From positions 81,990,213 to 82,054,212 of the forward strand of contig OW799236.1 of the NCBI GenBank assembly GCA_941918925.1: a stretch of 64,000 nt of DNA, in the 5' to 3' direction. This DNA is from Phyto melanocephala (lineage: Eukaryota > Arthropoda > Insecta > Diptera > Rhinophoridae). The stretch's first letter is position 1. The number at the start of each line of letters is the position of its first letter. This document shows, piece after piece, positions 57,641-64,000 of the stretch. The notes under the pieces are model-generated. The model was not told where the DNA came from and ran no database searches. It worked only from the letters and a program-made list of their open reading frames with translations. The translations under genes and the position numbers were made by a program.

Positions 57641-58130
57641 TAGAACATATGATAGATATATGTATAGAAAAGGAACAGAAAACCTTATATTCCCAAGAGG
57701 AATAAATAGGGCAAATAAAAAGGAGAAAATCAATTAAACTTAAAAAAAATTTGAAGATTACCGATTCACTAAAAGCTTTATTAAAGACACTAAAAAATAT
57801 TTTTAATATAAAATTACATGAAACGTTTATATTTTAAATAGAAAATACTTCGAAAAGGTACAAAACTACGAGAATTTCGTTAAAAAACATGAGTTTCTCT
57901 TTTCTATGCCATGGATTTATCGAAATTTTTCTCTAAAAAAACCCCCATTAATTCCGAATAATAAAAAAAACAAATCATCTACATTTTAATTTGTCCCTCA
58001 AATTGGGTGAAATGAACAATAAGTAACGATATAAAGCTAAAAACACAACACATCCATCATTTATGCCATAAACGAAAGCATCTAACTAGTAGACAATAAG
58101 AATTTTTAAATTCTGTAATAAGAAACTTAC
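57641..58130 (-). other. Start of the presumed first intron of the minus-strand host gene
   Basis: Directly downstream (minus strand) of the splice donor at 58,130. It is AT-rich and contains no frame with features. How far the intron extends to the left cannot be seen, because no matching downstream exon was recognised. Confidence 0.4.
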
Positions 58131-58131
58131 C
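58126..58131 (-). other. Splice donor G|GTAAG
   Basis: The minus-strand sequence AAGG|GTAAGT matches the fly 5' splice consensus at essentially every intron position. It lies exactly where coding-like composition ends. Confidence 0.6.
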
Positions 58132-58407
58132 CTTAAGAGCTGTAACTATTTTTAATCCATTTAATCCACTATCGGCTAATAAAAATACCAACAAAATTAC
58201 CAGCAACTGCATTGACATGAAGCCAAAATGTTTCGGTGCTGATGCTGCAGTCGAAGATGATGTTGGTTTTATTCCATATTTTGTTGTTGTTGTTCTTTTA
58301 GTTCTTAACATGTTGGCGACATGAGTATTATATGTGCTGCAGTTGTTGTTATTTTTGTTATTGTTGGAGATATTTTTAAATCTAACCAAATGCTTTAACA
58401 CATGCAT
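58131..58407 (-). CDS. First coding exon of an unidentified secreted or membrane protein gene
   Basis: ATG at 58,405-58,407 sits in a good fly context (CTAAAATG). The exon encodes about 92 residues: an Asn-rich run at about 11-22, a Thr/Ser/Ala-rich stretch at about 38-57, then 'MSMQLLVILLVFLLADSGLN' at about 64-83 and 'GLKIVTALK'. The hydrophobic block followed by small residues looks like a signal peptide. If translation starts at Met33 or Met64 it would be a classic N-terminal one. The exon ends at a strong donor, CTTAAGG|GTAAGTTTC, splitting a Gly codon (phase 1); beyond it the open frame turns to intron-like residues. Fly genes with an exon of this kind often have a very long first intron. 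Beat/side-type immunoglobulin proteins are one possibility, but nothing in this exon proves any family. Confidence 0.6.
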
Positions 58408-59180
58408 TTTAGATGTGATTTAAAATTTTCTTTTTTTTCTTTTCTGCGTTTTCTTTGTAAAAATGAGTTTAAAACTATAAATCCAAATGTGTGTATGTTT
58501 CGTTAACAAATTTCAAGATTTATATATTTTATTGTCGTTTTCGAATGTTAATTATAATAGATTTTTATTTATTCTTTCGTACGATGACATTTTGATTTAT
58601 TTTTTTTTCCCTTAAATTTCTTAAACAAAAGAACACTAGATAAGATTATCCAATATTTTAAGCGTAATATGTCACTTGAGTATAAAATTTTATATTTTTA
58701 TTCAATTTTTTTATTATAATTTACTAATTGAATTTTTTAAATTTACATAAAGAATATACTTAAATGTTGTAATTATTTACGTTATCTTAATTTATATTTT
58801 CTTACAAATTGTAAAAAACTTTTGTTTATTTTTATTTAAATTAATTAATAAATCTGTAAAACACTTTTTTTGTGTTTCTTAAAGCAAGGGAGTTTGTTCG
58901 ATATCCACTTTTGTTAAACACCGTTTAAAAAATTCGAAAAATATTATTTCTTTTACCACCAACACTGCTTAGAAGTAATAAGTATCTTTTTTTATCCCAA
59001 AAACGAACGCCCGTTAGTGCGTTCTGTTCTTGTAAAAGTCAACCAAACCGCCCGGCAATCGTATTACAACTAAATCCATAGACGATTGCACAGTTCGGTA
59101 AACACAAAGTACACACACAGTAAAACATACACAAACAAGAAATCCCCCAACTAAAATTAACAACGAACAGCCTGGTTTGT
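58408..59180 (-). promoter_or_regulatory. Probable 5' UTR and promoter region of the minus-strand gene
   Basis: Directly upstream of the exon on the minus strand. The distal part (about 58,990-59,180) is noticeably GC-richer than the surroundings, with words such as CCGCCCGGCAATCG and an inverted pair GAACGC..GCGTTC. Such composition and position suit a fly promoter and 5' UTR. I did not find a confident TATA box, initiator or downstream element, so the start site is not placed. The Asn/His-rich frame at 59,203-59,439 (minus strand) is probably untranslated. Confidence 0.35.
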
Positions 59181-60735
59181 GTAGTTGTTTCTGGTTTTCT
59201 TCCTACGAAGCATCAATGTTTCGTTTTTCATGTCGTGTCCCATTGTTGTTGAAGTGTGGATAAGCGTTTGTGCGTGTTTGTGTGAGCAAGTTGTGGACTG
59301 TATTTATTGTATGTTCCGTTTCCATAAGGCTGCTTGCTGTTGCATGTCTTTTGTTTATATTTATAGTGAAATTGTTTAAATAAACATGTGGTGGATTGTA
59401 TGTAATCTTCTTCAACTTGTTAATGTTTGCTTTATGCAATACTGGATAAAAGTTAAGTTAATGTATATATGTATATGTACATATGTATGTATAATTGTTT
59501 ACGATTTCGTATTGTTCCTTTGAATCGGTATGTAAAATATGTATGTACATATGTATGTATGGATCTAATTGTAGTTATTAGTTATGCTTATATTGGACTT
59601 GACATAACCATACAAAACAGCTGTTTGCATCAAACTTATTAGCAACAATGTATTTGTTTAGAGGTGACTATCGCCAGAAACATAGAAACTGTGGCATTAT
59701 GGTTATGGCAAGTCTAATTTAACCATTCATCTTCCAATATTACGTAAACAATAAAAACTGCATGTTTTTAAACCTAAGTATATGTATGTGTATGTATGTA
59801 TAGGATAAGAAATTTTCCTTTAGCAACATTGTTTAGGAACATTCTACATAAAGGTACGAAATAAACTAAAGTAAATTTAATAGTTTAAAAAAAGAAGTAT
59901 TCATGTAATTCTTAAACAGTCAGTCCAGTTAGTCTAATTAAAAAAGGGACTATCTCGATTTTTATTACTTTACAGAAGAAGGAACAAACCAAATAAAATA
60001 TAAAAAAATAAAGTGAGTTCGTTTTTTTTTATGTGGAAATAAATCCATTATATCCATGGATTACCGAATTTGTTAGGAATGATGTGTGGACTACCAGAAA
60101 AAACTAAAAACGCGAATAATAACAAATCGAGACACGCCGTTTTTATATAAGCCCATCAATATGAATAATTGTGTTATAGAAAATAATTAATTTTTCGTGT
60201 TGGTTAACGTCACTCCAAGTGTGGTATTGGAACGAATATTTCAAACTAATATTTTTAAAAATACTTTTCTTTATTAAAATAAACGACTTTGTTTACGACC
60301 ATTCAATCAGACCTTTTTCTGGTCTTGGGTAATAAGCCCCAAATATCTCTATTGAAAGCTTCTAAAATTCTAGATTTCTTTTTATTGGCCAGGACATCAC
60401 TGTTGGGTTTGATTTGTACTATTGAATAGCTGTTACTTTTTAAAATTAGTTTTGACGGTAGCATCCTAAACAACATGACACCAACAGGCAGTTATTATAC
60501 CTCCGTACTTATGGCAAAACTATCATTATTTGCAAGAGCATTCACTTTAACTACAGGAAGGGCAAAATTCAACATAAGGTTTACAAATTTTATAACTTTT
60601 TCATTTTAATATTGTTTTCAGATTATATAAATAACATCTAGAAAATTAAAAAAATTTAGAGATTCGCAACTGAACAAAGAAACAGAATAATAAAATTTTT
60701 TTATTTAAATCAGTGATCAATTATTTTAACACAAA
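59181..60735. other. AT-rich DNA upstream of the host exon, TATG/TACA microsatellites
   Basis: Several ATGTATGTACATATGTATG-type tracts occur at 59,462-59,490, 59,540-59,562 and 59,780-59,800. No coding frame or element terminus is resolved between 59,880 and 60,735. Confidence 0.45.
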
Positions 60736-60739
60736 GAGC

Positions 60740-61745
60740 ATGTCACTGTCTTGTTAACGTAAGAATTTCGTCTTCTGATGCAATGATTCATTGCTCAGTT
60801 CATTGTCACTACCAACATGACACCATAAGAGATTTTCCTCGTATCGGTTGACCATGCTTAATTCGCACTGAGGAAAATATTGAACGTATAGAGAACGTTT
60901 AGAGATAACGAAACACCAGGAACATCTACCAGTAGGCGTTGTGTTCAGACAGGAATGGCTCGTATGTCACTATGGCTCATTTACAAAAAAAGAACTACTA
61001 TTATTCGCATATAAAGTGCAATTGTTGCAGTACATTAAACCCGCATATCACTCACAACGTCTAAGTTTTGCAGTTAATTTTCAACAGTTGTCCAGAAACT
61101 AAATTAACTTTTTTTTAATATCTGATTATGAGAAATTAAGGTAATTTTCATTTAAATGAGGTTCTCAATTTGCAGAATTTTAGGTTCTAAGATTTCAAAA
61201 ATTCAAGAGCCATTTATTAATTATTAATTGCACCCCATTAAGTATACAGGGTGTGGTGAGGCAATATATCTGAAAATATCATTGGGCCTTATTTCTTTGA
61301 AATTAAATCGCTGTAACAGTAATTGAAGAGCCCTATCTGTTTAGTATAGAACATTTCATGCTTTTAACTTTTGCAAACAGACCTTAGATCTGGTTTCAGC
61401 TGGATGAGTCCACTGCCTATACTGCACGAAATACAAGTTTAGGTAAACATTTTTGACTGCGGACAATATCCTAAGATTCGGTTAATTTGATTGGCCAGCG
61501 CTTTCGTCAGATTTCTTTAGGGTTATTTGAAGGTCCGATTGTAAATGTGTGAACAATCCTTAAATTTAAAGTGTTATGAAAAATGCTCTAAAACGAGCCC
61601 ATGTATGCAAAGCTTATAATGGTGGTCATTGAAGTGACATTATTTTTTATACAAAAATTCTTATTTTATGTTTTGTTTTTTGAAAAAATAAATAAATGAA
61701 AAAATTATTCAATTTCTAAAACCAATGGAGAATTTTGGCCCACTG
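60740..61745 (+). pseudogene. Mariner-family transposase relic, nearly full span, many frameshifts
   Basis: Readable pieces in order are 'LIRTEENIERI' (about 60,860), 'SRRCVQTGMARMSLWLI' (about 60,930), 'KELLLFAYKVQLLQYIKPAY' (about 60,990) and 'HSQRLSFAVNFQQLSRN'. Then come 'LDESTAYTARNTS' (about 61,400; consensus QDGA.AHTAR.T), 'LIDWPA' (about 61,480) and 'NGGH', stop, 'SDIIFYT' (about 61,620; consensus GGH..D.IF). This spans the second DNA-binding motif through the end of a DUF4817-group mariner transposase. TTTTGGCCCACTGTGTA at 61,734-61,750 is probably its right terminal repeat, akin to 7,182-7,198. Frames change at least five times. The left terminus was not found. Confidence 0.72.
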
Positions 61746-61942
61746 TGTATTAAAAACCTACTGCTATAATATAGTATATTATGACATATTCAACATCCTA
61801 TTTTTATCGGTTAAAGTATATCACCTTCTTTAGACTTATTTTACATTTTAGCTTTTCAGTAGAGTTGTGTTGAAAGAGAAAATTTAAAATAACGGACTCA
61901 ATAATTTTTGACAATTTTATTGATTTAAATTATGTGAAAAAT

Positions 61943-62191
61943 CAAGGCATATTTATTTATCAGGTACTCTTGATTCGCCAGCTGATTATTTTTTTCAACA
62001 CTTATTTTAAATTTCATTTTGACACATGCATAAATAAAAAACAATTTTCTCTTTTTTCTAATTTATTTCAAATGTTGAACTTCATACATATATAAAAAAT
62101 ATAAACAAAAAAATCTCTCCGAACTGCAATTTCCTGATGAATAAATATGCCTTGATAAAAAATATAAACAAAAAATTCTCTCCGAACTTTG
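61943..62191. mobile_element. hAT-like MITE with duplicated subterminal filler at the right junction
   Basis: The left end is CAAGGCATATTTATTTATCA. The matching right end finishes at 62,154 (TGAATAAATATGCCTTG). Instead of a target duplication there, 37 bp follow (ATAAAAAATATAAAC..TCTCTCCGAACTT) that repeat the element's own subterminal sequence from about 62,094-62,124. Only then does TGTGAAAAAT occur (62,190-62,199), identical to the left flank 61,933-61,942, so the 8-bp target TGAAAAAT is at 61,935 and 62,192. It is the same family as 57,421-57,630. Confidence 0.7.
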
Positions 62192-62199
62192 TGAAAAAT

Positions 62200-64000
62200 A
62201 AAAAAATTACTAAAGAAAAATTTTATTATTTAACGTGTAGAAATATTTACAATTTGCTTTGTTCGTTTTTTTTTTATTTTTTTTTTCTTTCAGCAAGAAA
62301 TAGCCATTTATTTATGTCAACCCATGAGATTCCTATGAGCGTTTTTATTACAATAAGATACATATAATAAAGTTATTTCTAAATTCCGATATCCATTATA
62401 TTCAGCAAATAACTTGGATAGTATTAAATAAGTTATTAGTTGTGCATCGTTTGTCGTTTTTATGACAGCAAATAGTTTTAAATTACAATCTTTTCTTATA
62501 CCACTGTCTGGCCATGAAGAAATATTAAAGCATTTATAATTTTATTGTTTTGTTTAATTATTGAAAAATTAAAAAGAAACACAACACTCTTACGAACCCA
62601 TTTTTTTAAATAAAATGCTAACAATTTGTCTTGTATTATTTATATTATTGCTTGATTCTCGAAACACCAAATTTATGCAAATATTATTTAAAATTTATAT
62701 ATATTTCAAATTAAAACATATTTCATCTTCTTTAAATCAGTTGACACTAAGCCTATCAAAAATAATTTTATTATGATTAAAAATTTGTTAAAAAAAACAT
62801 CTTATTATTTCCTTCATTCCTTAAGGTCTTCAAGTGTTGAAGCTAATGTCCCATCATTAATAATCTCTTTCAAATTTTATTTAATACATACATACATACA
62901 AACACACTTGCTATGCTAGTAGTATTTCGACCAGATCTGCATAATAATAAAACAAAAGATTTTATTTATTATTTTCTTGGTCTAAAAAACGTTTTGGCTC
63001 TGTGTTGGTCGGTTCAGTGTTAAGTATCTTATTTTAAGTAGTTATTACTTAATATTATTAAGTAAAACTAACATATTTTGATTTTTATTTAAGTTGTCAT
63101 CTTTTACATTTTAATCTCTTAGTTTTTTGAGATTTTTTTACGCTTTTCTACTTTGTTCATGTACTAAATGTAATAAGTAGAAGAAGCACTCTAGTGTTAA
63201 ATTTGTTTTATGCATTTTTCATTTCTCTTTTAGTGTGTTTGAAGATGAGGTTGTAAAAAAAACTTTCTTTTATGGAAAAAAAAACTGTGTTAATTTGGTT
63301 TAAGTATTCTTTATTTAAAATAGTTTTTTTTACATTTTTCTAGGAAGGAGATGGGCAATGTGTATTTGGAATTTTTATGCTTCTCTAAATATTGCATAAT
63401 TTTCTTTTTTATATTTGACATTTATTTTAAAAATTTTGTTTTTTTTTATAAAACGTTATGAAAAGCACTAAGTATGTATGTAGATTTAAAGAAGAAATTT
63501 TGCTAATATTTGTATAATATTTTACTAGTTTATACGAGGGTCGGTTTTGTTATTTTAGGAATCAGGAATAGTTTGTGAATTAATAATATGTCACTTTGTA
63601 GGTACACACCTTTTTGTGGTGTGTAATCATGTTCGCGAAACGTACAGTAAACAATCCAACCATGTATATATACATATAGTACACACACTCATATACATAT
63701 AAAAGTATTTAAACAAATTTTTCAGCTTCAGCCTAAATGAAAACATAAGCCTATATGTGACCTTCTTTGAGAGAAGGGACCTAGTGTGTGAAAATAAAGC
63801 TTTGGGAAAAACGCATTTAAAGTTTCATAACGCATTATCACTGTGAACACACCTTCAGTTGGGAGATGTGATTTGGTTTGGTTAGATATGATGGCATGAC
63901 GACTTTGGTGACATTTTTTTTTAAAGTATTTTTGATAAACTTATACCGTATACTAGTCCATGGGATATATAAGGGCTTAAAAAAGTTAATTTAATAAATA
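62200..64000. other. AT-rich non-coding DNA, no gene recognised
   Basis: Contains ACATACATACATACA near 62,886 and several TACATATA runs near 63,665. A frame from 62,137 onward runs out of the MITE and is not a gene. GGTGGTAATTAAGG-type regulatory words were not seen. Confidence 0.45.

Noticed and set aside
58131..58407. Naming the exon as a beat-family gene
   Set aside because: The signal peptide plus a phase-1 donor would suit such genes, but the exon contains no immunoglobulin sequence. The name would be a guess.
62137..62367. 76-codon plus-strand frame
   Set aside because: It begins inside the right end of the hAT MITE and runs into low-complexity T-rich DNA.

Overview
The window is eukaryotic, strongly AT-rich DNA from a higher fly. 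Four or more copies of a DINE-1-like repeat carry the ATTCGGC..GCCGAAT hairpin, a TTACTTGTT end, the 'ACCCCATAAAGTATATAT' block and (TCCG/TCTG)n runs. This mix is typical of calyptrate Diptera such as blowflies and house-fly relatives. The species is my inference; no search was run. There are no bacterial operons, no tRNA or rRNA genes that I can see, and no CRISPR array.

Host coding content is almost nil. The one convincing host feature is a minus-strand first coding exon (58,131-58,407). It has Asn-rich and Ser/Thr-rich low complexity, a signal-peptide-like hydrophobic core and a consensus splice donor. A GC-richer 5' flank lies at about 58,408-59,180. If this is right, most of the window to its left is the gene's large first intron, and that intron is packed with transposon remnants.

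Layout. 1-2,008: plain AT-rich DNA. 2,009-5,518: a hAT-like element with 8-bp target duplications, holding a DINE-1-like element with 288-bp tandem repeats, which in turn holds a Tc1/mariner-like element. 5.5-7.2 kb: a CGATTGT-motif patch, a foldback MITE and a mariner transposase remnant. 9.5-10.0 kb: a pogo/Tigger-like MITE. 11.7-12.3 and 18.6-19.7 kb: minus-strand DINE-1-like copies. 15.3-15.7 kb: a mariner transposase pseudogene. 22-23.4 kb: a GC-richer island and an inverted-repeat element. 28.7-29.4 kb: a Jockey-type reverse transcriptase end split by a PIF/Harbinger-type MITE. 29.6-30.4 kb: inverted-repeat elements. 32.9-33.5 kb: two MITEs. 36.4-37.5 kb: a complete non-autonomous Helitron with eight ~122-bp repeats. 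38.0-38.7 kb: a pogo/Tigger-like element. 41.0-42.6 kb: a reverse transcriptase relic split by a TTAA-flanked (piggyBac-type) MITE and by a 5'-truncated LINE with a 13-bp target duplication. 42.9-43.6 kb: a DINE-1-like copy. 44.3-44.9 kb: two MITEs. 48.4-48.7 kb: a DINE-1-like fragment. 51.2 kb: a hAT MITE fragment. 54.0-57.7 kb: LINE, MITE, Helitron and hAT remnants. 58.1-59.2 kb: the host exon and its 5' flank. 60.7-61.8 kb: a third mariner transposase relic. 61.9-62.2 kb: a hAT MITE with an odd right junction.

Nothing here forms a working pathway. The biology is the layered insertion history of an intron or intergenic region, and several insertions can be ordered in time by nesting. I found no convincing previously undescribed functional system. 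The most distinctive objects are the triple nest, the TTAA element with two perfect subterminal palindromes, the Helitron array whose GCCACGCCCA motif recurs in the DINE-1 array, and the precisely flanked MITE families.
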